A stretch of DNA of 38,741 bases from Planctomycetota bacterium. GTDB lineage: Bacteria; Planctomycetota; SZUA-567. Made by a program: the position numbers and the translations under genes. The notes under the pieces were generated by a model. It was given only the letters and a program-made list of their open reading frames with translations, did not search any database and was not told the origin of the DNA. The number at the start of each line of letters is the position of its first letter. The stretch's first letter is position 1. The DNA is taken from positions 1 to 38,741 of the forward strand of contig JAGUZQ010000081.1 in the NCBI GenBank assembly GCA_020060765.1. Direction: 5' to 3'. Positions 25,419 through 33,222 of the stretch are shown piece after piece.

Positions 25419-26252
25419 ATGAAATTGAAAGGTTACGTCTGGAAAAAAGCACTGGACATAAGGCCAAAGTTGGTTTCTTCACACACCTATACGCTTGCCA
25501 AGCGCGCAATACCCTCTTCCGCCATCTGTCATGCCCCCTGGGTTCTCGACTATTCGTTTACCGCAGGAGCAGCTGTAAAAGCTGGCAAGGTAACTAATCC
25601 CTGGAATACCCGGCTTGCTAACCAGGCTCACCTCTATGCCCCACGCACAAATTACTGGGAACAAACCTATGCACCTGTTCGCGCTGGTTATATCAAATTT
25701 GAATCGGGCGAAAAAGCCGGGCTTGATCGTCTGGTGGGAATCCGGAAATACGCAAGGATAAATGACCAATCAGGTAGGATCGGGCAATTTATTTCCGATA
25801 TCGCAGAACTTGGATTTGAACGTGGCGAGGACTCCTACTGGGAGGCGCAAGCGCTCTTTATGCGGATAGTCGGACTCTTGCTGACGGCGCTTAAGGAAGA
25901 ACCGGATATCTATTCCGTGACTGGCGATGAAAACCCCGCGCAGTCTCTTTCCGGAATGGTTATGGCATATTTCCGCATGAATTACCAACAACGCTTGACA
26001 CTCGCCAAAGTAGCAAAAGAAATGCACGTCAGTAAATCCACCCTCACCCATAAATTTCAGCATGAAACCGGAAGAAGCCCCATGCAGGCGCTGATTGAAA
26101 CCAGGCTGGAGATTGCCCGCCTCATGCTTCTGCGTGATAATAAGATTGCCACCGTCGCCGCCAGTACGGGCTTTTACGATGCTTTTCATTTGTCAAAAGC
26201 ATTTCGTGCGCACTATGGCGCGCCACCCTCGGAGCTGAGAAAAAAAGATTAA
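25419..26252 (+). CDS. AraC-family transcription regulator of the glycyl-radical operon
   Basis: 277-residue regulator. The last 100 residues form an AraC double helix-turn-helix: LTLAKVAKEMHVSKSTLTHKF, then the family signature IATVAASTGFYDAFHLSKAF ending in PPSELRK. The N-terminal half is an arabinose-binding-domain-like beta region (GYIKFESGEKAGLDRLVG), probably ligand-binding. It is divergent from the alcohol dehydrogenase-activase-glycyl radical enzyme operon across a 116-bp gap, so it most likely controls that operon. The ATG at 25419 lies after an AAAGGA-type site. The ligand is unknown. Confidence 0.85.
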   Translation: MKLKGYVWKKALDIRPKLVSSHTYTLAKRAIPSSAICHAPWVLDYSFTAGAAVKAGKVTNPWNTRLANQAHLYAPRTNYWEQTYAPVRAGYIKFESGEKAGLDRLVGIRKYARINDQSGRIGQFISDIAELGFERGEDSYWEAQALFMRIVGLLLTALKEEPDIYSVTGDENPAQSLSGMVMAYFRMNYQQRLTLAKVAKEMHVSKSTLTHKFQHETGRSPMQALIETRLEIARLMLLRDNKIATVAASTGFYDAFHLSKAFRAHYGAPPSELRKKD

Positions 26253-26469
26253 CTTTCAGCGTTGCCAATGTGCGAAAAAGACGTCGGATAGCCACGACAC
26301 AAGGTTATCAAGAGCGGTGCATTTGACGCCATCTTCGGTAAGAGGAAGAAGAAAAGGGCATCATGAAGCAGCACTAAGACCATAATCCTGTGCCAAATTT
26401 GTGCCAAAACATCCGAGAATGTTGTCACAAACTGGGATTTTTGGGCTTGATTGAGAAACGCCACGAACA
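26253..26469. other. Intergenic, no supported gene
   Basis: Between the AraC gene and the tRNA-Val terminator I see no gene. An 80-codon minus-strand frame here lacks a recognisable domain or a good ribosome site and is not annotated. Confidence 0.5.
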
Positions 26470-26513
26470 AAAGAAAAAAGCCGTAAACCATTTATTCGCA
26501 GGATTTACGGCTT
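26470..26513 (-). terminator. Rho-independent terminator after tRNA-Val
   Basis: On the minus strand a perfect 10-bp stem (AAGCCGTAAA with TTTACGGCTT, 26478-26487 and 26504-26513) with a 16-nt loop is followed by a T-rich run. It lies 9 nt after the tRNA-Val gene and should end that transcript. Confidence 0.8.
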
Positions 26514-26521
26514 GATTTTAC

Positions 26522-26597
26522 TGGTGGTCGCTACAGGACTTGAACCTGTGACCCCTACAATGTGAGTGTAGTGCTCTACCAACTGAGCTAAGCGACC
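26522..26597 (-). tRNA. tRNA-Val (CAC)
   Basis: A complete 76-nt tRNA on the minus strand. The acceptor stem pairs GGTCGCT with AGCGACC, followed by discriminator A and an encoded CCA (26522-26524). The D arm is GCTCAGTTGGTAGAGC. The anticodon stem CTACA/TGTAG encloses loop CTCACAT, giving anticodon CAC (valine, codon GUG). The T arm is CAGGTTCAAGTCCTG. All stems pair well. Confidence 0.95.
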
Positions 26598-26657
26598 TTT
26601 CGCGGAATTCTAACATACCGCGGATAAATGTCAAGCCTAACTTTTTTCTGCCGTTTT

Positions 26658-28373
26658 TTATAGCGATAATCCGCAGCGCCAGGCTATTGCCAGCGCCCCG
26701 CACAGCAGCAGCTGGCCGTTAATCACCAGCTGGCAATGCGCTTCGCCCTGGAAGCGAGAACGCGCCAACAGCGACAGCGCGCCAGCCCCGTACAACGGCA
26801 CCAGCGCCAGCAGCAACCCGAAACTGACGACGATGCCGCTGGCTCCCAGAAACAGAATAAGGCCGAACAGGAACAGGTGAATCAGATACAGCAGCCTGAC
26901 GGCGCGCGCCTTGCCGATCAGCACCGGCACTGTTTCTAGACCGATCAGGTGGTCGCCCTCGATGTCGCGCAGGTCTAACATCACCGTCTTCGCGAAAATC
27001 AGCAGGAACACGATCCCGCCTGAACCGGCGAGATTGCGCAGGGTCGGAAACTTCTCCGCCGACAAAGCCAACGCCCCCACCAGCACGCACGCCCAGGCCG
27101 CGGCTACTAACAAATCCTTCGAGGCGGGAAAATCCTTCAGCCGCCGGAATCGGAAACTCTTCGGCAGGAACGGCACCGCGTACAGCACCGCGAAGATGTT
27201 GGCCGTGCCGATCAGCGCCGCCATCTCATACCCCAGTTTCCACGCCAGGGAAATATTTAGAAAAAAACCGGCCAGCGCGCCAATCCAGATTGCGCGGCGG
27301 TGCTGGTGATAAAACGCGTCGACGTGCACGATGCCGCGCGTCTCTTCCGGCGGTTCGCGGCGGTTGAGGCTGTAGGCGGTGAAAAAAAACGCCGATACCA
27401 TCAGCGTCACGTCCCACCGCGCCACGCCCATCCCCATGAATTCCGACATCGCCAGACACAGGCACGCCGCGCCCGCCGCCGTCACCAGTCGCGCCCGCGC
27501 CGCGCCGCGCAATATCCTCCGCAGATACCAGGCGAGTCCGGGCGTACCCAGCGACTCCAACCGGTCGATCACCTGCTGGGTCATCCAGCCCGGCGTGCTC
27601 GCGCCCGCAGTGACGCCGACGGTTTTCGCTCTTGCAAAAAAATCCGGATCGAGGTCGTCGGCCTGTTCCACGTGCAGGGCGGGACAACCCTCCTCCCGCG
27701 CGACTTCCGCCAATCGCCGCGAGTTGGCGCTGTGCAGACCCCCCACCACCACCATCGCGTCGACTTTCCGCGCCAACTCCCGCGCTTCCTCCTGGCGGGA
27801 TTCGGTGGCATTGCAGATCGAGTCGAATATTTTGCAGCCAGGAAACCGCTTTTGCAGAATTGCCGCCATTTCTTCGTACAGACGGCGATTGAAGGTAGTC
27901 TGCGCGATGACGATGAAATCCTTTTCCGGCCGCACTCTCTCCGCACCTTCCAAATCAGAGATCAGGTAAACCATAGTTTTCGCCGCGCCCGCCAGCGCCT
28001 TGACCTCCGGATGCTCGGGGTCTCCCACCAGCACCACCTCGCGACCTGTTTCCTCGGCGATTCTTTTCTGACTGAGCAGAACGTGGGGACAGGTGGCGTC
28101 TACCAGCTTCGCGCCACAGGCGGCCAGCTCCTCGCGCTCGCGGGGAGAGACCCCGTGCGCGCGCAGTATCACCGTGCCGTCGGACGGAGTTTCGGTTTTC
28201 GTCAGAACAGAAACGCCGCGGCTTTCCAACAGTTCGACGGCGTGACGGTTGTGGATCAGCGGACCCTGCGTGCGCACCGGCGCGGGGCATTCGCCTGCCG
28301 CGTCGACGGCCAGCTCCATCGCCCGCCGCACGCCCATGCAGAAACCAGCAGTCCTTGCCAGGATGATTTTCAT
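26658..28373 (-). CDS. IspH (HMBPP reductase) fused to UbiA-type prenyltransferase
   Basis: 571-residue fusion. Residues 1-280 are IspH, the last enzyme of the MEP isoprenoid pathway, converting HMBPP to IPP and DMAPP with a 4Fe-4S cluster. The cluster cysteines are Cys12 (GFCMGV), Cys95 (ATCPHV) and Cys187 (SICNAT). Substrate histidines appear at His41, His73 (RAHG) and His121 (DPEHPEV). Residues about 290-571 are a polytopic UbiA-like prenyltransferase domain with the second Asp-rich motif in LDLRDIEGD. The usual first motif NDxxDxxxD is not seen; the matching place reads SLNRREPPEETRG. The start overlaps the stop of the M14 gene as TAATG, so translation is coupled. The fusion could channel prenyl diphosphate to quinone or lipid synthesis (inference). 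Confidence 0.9.
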   Translation of the reverse strand: MKIILARTAGFCMGVRRAMELAVDAAGECPAPVRTQGPLIHNRHAVELLESRGVSVLTKTETPSDGTVILRAHGVSPREREELAACGAKLVDATCPHVLLSQKRIAEETGREVVLVGDPEHPEVKALAGAAKTMVYLISDLEGAERVRPEKDFIVIAQTTFNRRLYEEMAAILQKRFPGCKIFDSICNATESRQEEARELARKVDAMVVVGGLHSANSRRLAEVAREEGCPALHVEQADDLDPDFFARAKTVGVTAGASTPGWMTQQVIDRLESLGTPGLAWYLRRILRGAARARLVTAAGAACLCLAMSEFMGMGVARWDVTLMVSAFFFTAYSLNRREPPEETRGIVHVDAFYHQHRRAIWIGALAGFFLNISLAWKLGYEMAALIGTANIFAVLYAVPFLPKSFRFRRLKDFPASKDLLVAAAWACVLVGALALSAEKFPTLRNLAGSGGIVFLLIFAKTVMLDLRDIEGDHLIGLETVPVLIGKARAVRLLYLIHLFLFGLILFLGASGIVVSFGLLLALVPLYGAGALSLLARSRFQGEAHCQLVINGQLLLCGALAIAWRCGLSL

Positions 28374-29485
28374 TACACGCCTTCGCAATAGAGCATAAGC
28401 GCCGTCGCCATCGAACGACCGAACTCGCGCGCCGTTACGCTGTTTACTTCCGTGCCTTCGGCATTGGCGTAAGGTACTTCCAGCGAATTAGAAAAATGCG
28501 TCACCTGCAATCTGGCAAACCACCGGGAGCAGGTGGAAGTATCGCTTTTATTCCAGCCCGTGCCGAACGCCATATTGTTCGCCGCCGAATAGTTCAGGCC
28601 GCGGGCGTAGTCGGCGAGGATTTCACTGAAGATTAAAAGCCTGCGGCTCTGCTCTTCGAATCTCCCGCCAACGAAAAACACGGTTTCGTTGGTTCCCCCG
28701 CTCCGGCTGGGACAGTGGAAATCTATCGCCAGATCCGGCCTGCCGCCAAAACGCTTCTCCGACAGCCGCATCAAAGCCATCACTTCCGGATGAATTGGAT
28801 TATCGATATAATCGCGGTTGTGGTCGTGCGGGCGGCGGTTCTTGCCCTGGTCGCCCAGTTCCACCCCGTCCTTGTCCATGAAGGGAACGGCGAATATCTC
28901 CGCGTTTTCCTGAAACCATTTTCCTGTTTTATTATCGGCGACAGCTTCCGCCAATAATCCCTCAAGAACGAAATTCGCCATCGACTCGCAGGCGTGGTGC
29001 CGGGCAGTGAAGAGGAACCGGTATTTCGCCTTGCCGTCCAGCCTGCCGCAACGGAGCAATTCCACCTCGCGCCCGCCACGGCTCAGGCAGAGAGTCTCCT
29101 TTTGCATGGCGCGATTGTCTTCTTTTGCAGCCAGAAATTTTTGCAGGTCACGCTCCATGTAAGGAAACGCGAAGGCGAAACGCACCGCAGTTTCCTTCCC
29201 GCCGAATTCGTAGGAAAAGGAATCATCCGGCGTCTTTCCCAGCCAGCGCCAGCTTTCCCCTTCGTCAATGCTGACGGCGGGGCCGCGCACGCCGACGATG
29301 TCGCGGTCGAACCTGAAAGCCAACTTGCGTCCCGCCGCGCCGCGCACGCGAAAGTTCCAGTAAAACCACCAGCCTTCGGTATCGCGCAGGTCGGGGCGCA
29401 ACTTCACTTCGCCGGGCGCTTCGTCAACCCCGTCGACTAGAATATTTCCGCCGGGATAATCGGCGTCTATCGTTATCGAAGACAT
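28373..29485 (-). CDS. M14-family zinc carboxypeptidase-like protein
   Basis: 370-residue protein. Residues 1-115 form a beta-sandwich-like N-terminal domain. The carboxypeptidase domain follows, with zinc ligands His164 and Glu167 in ARHHACES and His257 in AIDFHCP, and Arg224 in HNRDYI. The likely catalytic Glu is in SLEVPYAN near the C-terminus. The arrangement resembles cytosolic carboxypeptidase-like and deacylase-like M14 proteins more than secreted digestive enzymes, and no signal peptide is seen. The substrate is unknown (peptide or amide). It overlaps the IspH-UbiA gene by one base, so both are expressed together. GGAG lies before the ATG. Confidence 0.8.
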   Translation of the reverse strand: MSSITIDADYPGGNILVDGVDEAPGEVKLRPDLRDTEGWWFYWNFRVRGAAGRKLAFRFDRDIVGVRGPAVSIDEGESWRWLGKTPDDSFSYEFGGKETAVRFAFAFPYMERDLQKFLAAKEDNRAMQKETLCLSRGGREVELLRCGRLDGKAKYRFLFTARHHACESMANFVLEGLLAEAVADNKTGKWFQENAEIFAVPFMDKDGVELGDQGKNRRPHDHNRDYIDNPIHPEVMALMRLSEKRFGGRPDLAIDFHCPSRSGGTNETVFFVGGRFEEQSRRLLIFSEILADYARGLNYSAANNMAFGTGWNKSDTSTCSRWFARLQVTHFSNSLEVPYANAEGTEVNSVTAREFGRSMATALMLYCEGV

Positions 29486-29496
29486 AGCCCCGCTCC

Positions 29497-29526
29497 AATA
29501 AAAACCCCTCCCGGAAACGGGAGGGG
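29497..29526 (-). terminator. Rho-independent terminator after the DHH gene
   Basis: A 9-bp GC-rich stem (CCCCTCCCG / CGGGAGGGG, 29505-29513 and 29518-29526) with a GAAA-type loop is followed on the minus strand by a TTTTTATT run. It lies 21 nt after the DHH phosphoesterase stop and separates it from the M14 gene. Confidence 0.85.
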
Positions 29527-29547
29527 AATAAAACCGTTCAGTCCGGT

Positions 29548-30450
29548 TCAGCCCTGATTTTTCTTCAACGTCGCCAGGATTTCCGCCATCTGCGCCTCGG
29601 CGGTCTCGGGAGGCAACTGGGTGGTGCCTGCACCGCGGTGGCCGCCGCCGCCGTATGTCTTCAGCAATTCGCCGATGTTGACGTTGCAGGTGCGGTTGAA
29701 AATGCTGTGCCCCGCAGCCACCACCACCGCGCCCTTATGGCCGTCGAACAGACGCATCTCGACGTTGCCTTCCGGGAACATGGTATAAACCAGGAAGCGG
29801 TTGCCGACCGGTTTTTCCGGCATGTTGCGGAAGTCAACCACGATCACGTTGCCGTCCAGCTTCGCGCGACCGCCAAGAATGGACTTGAACTCCTGCTGCT
29901 CCTTGAGCACGCGATCAGTGCGTTTTTTCACTTCCGGATGCGCCAGCACCTTGTCCAGCGGCAGTTCCTTGATGTACTCCACCAGCCAGCGGAAATACTT
30001 CCGGAATTCCGGCCCCAACCCCGAGCGCGGGTCGAGCGTCAGCCCCAGCAGGATCCAGCCCTGGGGATTGGTCACGTCCTCCAGCGTCAACTGCGCGGCG
30101 TCAAGGCGGTCTGTCGCTTCCAGCAATTCGGCGTATTTCGCCAATTTAGCGCCGTGGTCTTTCTTGTAATAATCGTAAACCACGCGCGCCGCGCTGGGGG
30201 CGGTGGCGAAAGCGCCCTTGAACTTGCCGATGTCCGGCACCTTGGCCTCTTCCGAAACGTGATGGTCGAACCACAGCCCGCAACCCTGCACGTAAGGGAC
30301 ATTGACGACTATGTCTTCCTCGTCGGCGTCTACCTTGCCGTCCTGCGCGTCCTTGGGGTGGACAAACCTGATTTCCCGCACCTGATGGATTTCGGTCAGC
30401 AGAACGCTGGACGCCAGCCCGTCAAAATCGCCGCGAGTCACAATTCTCAT
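29548..30450 (-). CDS. DHH-family phosphoesterase
   Basis: 300-residue DHH superfamily phosphoesterase. Metal-binding motifs are RGDFDG (Asp8, Asp10) and FDHH (Asp62-His63-His64). The C-terminal DHHA1 domain carries GGGGHRGAGT. Relatives include exopolyphosphatases, NrnA-type nanoRNA or cyclic dinucleotide phosphodiesterases. Sequence alone does not choose between them. Cytoplasmic. The ATG has AAGGAGG 5 nt upstream. Transcribed alone, ending at the terminator at 29.5 kb. The MITE copy 2 lies upstream, within 300 bp of its start. Confidence 0.85.
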   Translation of the reverse strand: MRIVTRGDFDGLASSVLLTEIHQVREIRFVHPKDAQDGKVDADEEDIVVNVPYVQGCGLWFDHHVSEEAKVPDIGKFKGAFATAPSAARVVYDYYKKDHGAKLAKYAELLEATDRLDAAQLTLEDVTNPQGWILLGLTLDPRSGLGPEFRKYFRWLVEYIKELPLDKVLAHPEVKKRTDRVLKEQQEFKSILGGRAKLDGNVIVVDFRNMPEKPVGNRFLVYTMFPEGNVEMRLFDGHKGAVVVAAGHSIFNRTCNVNIGELLKTYGGGGHRGAGTTQLPPETAEAQMAEILATLKKNQG

Positions 30451-30570
30451 AACGCCTCCTTTGTAAAAGCCCTGTCGGATTGAAGGACTGAGAAAACTCT
30501 TTTGCCGGCTCGGTGCCTATAATTTCTGATTGCGAAAAATCACGGCAATCAGGGAAATCTTCGACCAGAG

Positions 30571-30755
30571 CCTTAGTCCCAATACGGCTTAATTAAGTGC
30601 GAAATCTTTCTGTTTTAAAGAAAACATACGACAGTCATTCCTGCGTAGGCAGGAATCCAGTGGGGAAACCGCACGCAACACCTCCTGGATTCCTGCCTTC
30701 GCAGGAATGACGGTACAAGTTTTTTCATTAATTAAACCGTATTGCCCTTAGTCCC
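30571..30755. mobile_element. MITE-like element, intact copy 2 with target-site duplication
   Basis: Terminal inverted repeats CAATACGGCTTAATTAA (30580-30596) and TTAATTAAACCGTATTG (30728-30744) match at 16 of 17 positions. Between them a 27-bp inverted repeat (30634-30660 and 30685-30711, one mismatch) flanks a 24-nt loop. The direct repeat CCTTAGTCCC stands immediately outside both ends (30571-30580 and 30746-30755), as expected for an 8-10 bp target-site duplication. It has no coding capacity, so it would need a transposase in trans. Related to the repeat at 2.9 kb. Confidence 0.85.
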
Positions 30756-30837
30756 TTGCTGAACACCCAACCGTAAACTATAATGCGCCGCCGGAAACGA
30801 AACCAGCGGCGCATTTTACTAATTCCGGCATGTCCTA

Positions 30838-31527
30838 TCAGTCATGCCGCCGCCCGGTGGTACGACTGTCGGCAAAGATGCTTTCCACCCATTCGATTTC
30901 AGTCCACCATTCTTCGCTATCCGCGCGCGGGACAATGGTCTTGGTGATGCGCTGATGCTGCTGAACCTGTTCGCTGCCGGCGGAGATGATGACGTCGGCA
31001 CAGGGACGGTTGGTGAGTTCGCCCGGCAGGCGGACTTCGTGGTCAATCTCCAGTTCCGGCTCGATCTCGCCCAGCGACGAAGCCCGGATCACGCGCGCCT
31101 CGGACCAGGCGGGTTTGGCTTCTTCCTGCCGACAGAGAATCTCGGCCGCTTTCCGACCGCTCCACTCCGCCTGCGCCACCACAGCGCCGGAACTGAAATC
31201 AAACGTGTCCTCGCCCATCATCACCTCGGCGGGACGAACTCCGGAATCGCGGGCAGGCAAGGCTTCGGCCAGTCCGCCACCGATCAACAGGCAACGCGGC
31301 AGGGGATTGGAATCGCAGACAACGTCTCCCATGCGCTCGGTCTTTTCCAGTTTATAAGGCAACAGCGATGCGTAGGATTTGCCTCTCGCCTTGGCGGGAG
31401 TGAATTCCGACACATGGGGCAGGTCGTAACTGTCGACCGCTGCCTGCGGTTTTTTGTCGCGGCACCCGGAAACCCCGGCCATCAGCATGATAGCGGCGAC
31501 GGCAGCCAGTCCGATTAACGTGCGCAT
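30838..31527 (-). CDS. Predicted lipoprotein of unknown function
   Basis: 229-residue protein with a lipoprotein signal sequence: MRTLIGLAAVAAIMLMAGVSGC, with the lipobox ending at Cys22. The mature part is soluble, with a repeated glycine pattern (LLIGGGLAEAL) and a C-terminal acidic and Trp-rich segment (EEWWTEIEWVES). I do not recognise a domain. It would be anchored to the outer face of a membrane. It is divergent from truA across 132 bp. Long stretches of the opposite strand are also open but have no family features. The 387 bases between the DHH gene and this gene are largely the MITE. Confidence 0.7.
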   Translation of the reverse strand: MRTLIGLAAVAAIMLMAGVSGCRDKKPQAAVDSYDLPHVSEFTPAKARGKSYASLLPYKLEKTERMGDVVCDSNPLPRCLLIGGGLAEALPARDSGVRPAEVMMGEDTFDFSSGAVVAQAEWSGRKAAEILCRQEEAKPAWSEARVIRASSLGEIEPELEIDHEVRLPGELTNRPCADVIISAGSEQVQQHQRITKTIVPRADSEEWWTEIEWVESIFADSRTTGRRHD

Positions 31528-31646
31528 GATCTACCCTCCAAGATTTCTCCCATTAAACTTACCATAGTTTTATCGCATTCGCCTTTTTTACGCAAGTTTT
31601 TTTCAACCTTATTTGAAAAAATTATAAAAAAAAACGCGCCCGCCAA

Positions 31647-31652
31647 TATAAT
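31647..31652 (+). promoter_or_regulatory. Probable truA -10 element
   Basis: TATAAT at 31647-31652 lies only 7 nt before the truA ATG (31660), which would place the transcript start at or near the start codon. No good -35 box stands at 17 bp; TTGAAA at 31613 is too far (28 bp). Confidence 0.4.
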
Positions 31653-31659
31653 ACAGTAT

Positions 31660-32403
31660 ATGCGTAATATCAAGCTTATTGTGGAATACGATGGTACCGC
31701 TTACAGCGGCTGGCAGTTGCAGCCCAACCGCCCCAGCATCCAGGAAAAACTGGAGATGGCGCTGGCTATGCTGACCGGGGAAACCATTCGTATCAACGGC
31801 GCCGGCCGCACCGACGCTGGAGTCCACGCCCGGGGGCAGGTGGCGGCGTTCCGCTCCGCCTGCGATATTCCTATTGAAAAAATGGCGCGCGCCATCAATT
31901 CCCGCCTGCCCAAGGATATTTCCGTCATATCAACCGAGGACGTCCCCGAGTCCTTCGACCCGCGCCGGGGCGCCAAGCGCAAGCTCTATCGCTACACTAT
32001 CATCAACTCGCCTCTCCGACCGGCGCTGCTGCGAAATTTCGCCTGGCACGTAGCCTGGCCGCTGAACCGGGAGCTCATGAGGCAGGCAGCGGCAGAGTTT
32101 GTCGGTACACACGACTTCGCCTCGTTCTGCCATGCCGAATGCAACCGGAACGCCGTCAATACCGTCCGCACCGTCGACCGTTCTGAATTACTGATTGACG
32201 GTGACAATTTATATTACGAAATCGAGGGGCGCAGTTTCCTTTATAACATGGTGCGCACGCTGGCGGGGATGCTGGTGGAAATCGGGCGCGGAAAGTTCCC
32301 CGCAGACTCCATCCCCTCGATCATGGCCGCGCGCGACCGCCGCGCCGCCGGGATGACTGCTCCCGCGCCGGGTCTGTGCCTGGAATGGATCAGGTACGAT
32401 TGA
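31660..32403 (+). CDS. truA: tRNA pseudouridine synthase A
   Basis: 247-residue TruA, which makes pseudouridine at positions 38-40 of tRNA anticodon stems. The catalytic motif is GAGRTDAGVHA with Asp52. The family start YDGTAYSGWQLQPN and the later segments FDPRRGAKRKLYRY and EIEGRSFLYNMVR are clear. Length is normal. The ATG at 31660 gives the standard N-terminus, but no Shine-Dalgarno is visible, and a TATAAT lies 7 nt upstream, so the message may be leaderless. A ThuA-family gene follows 118 nt downstream on the same strand. Cytoplasmic housekeeping enzyme. Confidence 0.96.
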   Translation: MRNIKLIVEYDGTAYSGWQLQPNRPSIQEKLEMALAMLTGETIRINGAGRTDAGVHARGQVAAFRSACDIPIEKMARAINSRLPKDISVISTEDVPESFDPRRGAKRKLYRYTIINSPLRPALLRNFAWHVAWPLNRELMRQAAAEFVGTHDFASFCHAECNRNAVNTVRTVDRSELLIDGDNLYYEIEGRSFLYNMVRTLAGMLVEIGRGKFPADSIPSIMAARDRRAAGMTAPAPGLCLEWIRYD

Positions 32404-32521
32404 AACACGGAAAAATAATCCATGACAATAAACAAAACATCCATTGCCCCGAACCCAATCCCGCGATAATCTTCCTCCAGTGTGACACCACCTGTTAATA
32501 ATATTATTGTGAGGGCAAACC

Positions 32522-33178
32522 ATGAAATCGGCGCTTGTCGTCTGGGGCGGCTGGGGCGGGCACGAACCGCAGCAGTGCGTGGAAAGATTCATCCCCTGGC
32601 TGGAGGAAAAGAAGTTCCGCGTGACCGTACGCGACAACATGGATATTTACGCCGATGCCGAAAAGATGAAGGACTTCTCCGTCATCGTCCCCGCCTGGAC
32701 GATGGGGGAAATTTCCAAGGAACAGTTCGCCGGGCTGTCGGCGGCGGTTTTGGCGGGAACCGGGCTGGCGGGGTGGCACGGGGGGATGTGCGACTCCTTC
32801 CGGCAAAACACAGGCTACCAGTTCATGACCGGCGGGCAATGGGTGGCTCATCCCGGTAATATCGTCAAGTACAAGGTAAGGATCACCGCGCCAGACGATC
32901 CGGTGATGAAGGGATTGAAAAACTTCGAACTGGAAAGCGAACAATATTACATGCACACCGATCCCGGCAACGAGGTGCTGGCCACCACCACCTTCACCGG
33001 TCGCCACGGCGACGCGCCCTGGATCAGGGGGACGGTGATGCCGGTGGTCTGGAAAAGAAGCTACGCCAAGGGGCGCGTCTTCTACTCCTCGCTCGGGCAC
33101 GTGGCCAAGGATTTCGATACGCCGGAAGTGTTCAAGATCATGCAGCGCGGCATCCTCTGGGCGGCAAGGACAAAGTAA
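32522..33178 (+). CDS. ThuA-like (GATase-fold) domain protein
   Basis: 218-residue protein of the ThuA-like family, recognised from MKSALVVWGGWGGHEP, the glycine segment LAGWHGGMCDSFR, and the end GRVFYSSLGHVAKDF. ThuA proteins belong to the class I glutamine amidotransferase-like fold and are linked to sugar catabolism. Biochemistry is uncertain. It is soluble with no signal peptide. Start ATG at 32522 follows a GAGGGC site. An AT palindrome (AATAATATTATT) lies just upstream. It shares only family-level resemblance with the second ThuA protein at 37-37.8 kb. Confidence 0.8.
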   Translation: MKSALVVWGGWGGHEPQQCVERFIPWLEEKKFRVTVRDNMDIYADAEKMKDFSVIVPAWTMGEISKEQFAGLSAAVLAGTGLAGWHGGMCDSFRQNTGYQFMTGGQWVAHPGNIVKYKVRITAPDDPVMKGLKNFELESEQYYMHTDPGNEVLATTTFTGRHGDAPWIRGTVMPVVWKRSYAKGRVFYSSLGHVAKDFDTPEVFKIMQRGILWAARTK

Positions 33179-33222
33179 TCCCGCCGGAAAATAAAGCATT
33201 ACCCGTTTGCCGCATTGACTGG

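Noticed and set aside
26249..26491. 80-codon minus-strand hydrophobic frame
   Set aside because: Overlaps the tRNA-Val terminator, has no ribosome site and no known family.
27300..28391. 363-codon plus-strand frame opposite ispH-ubiA
   Set aside because: His/Arg/Gln-rich antisense shadow; the opposite strand encodes a complete IspH with all ligands.
29638..30483. 281-codon plus-strand frame opposite the DHH gene
   Set aside because: Antisense shadow; no recognised motifs, and the DHH gene is complete.
30844..31518. 224-codon plus-strand frame opposite the lipoprotein
   Set aside because: The minus-strand frame has a lipoprotein signal and a normal start; this one has neither a domain nor an SD.
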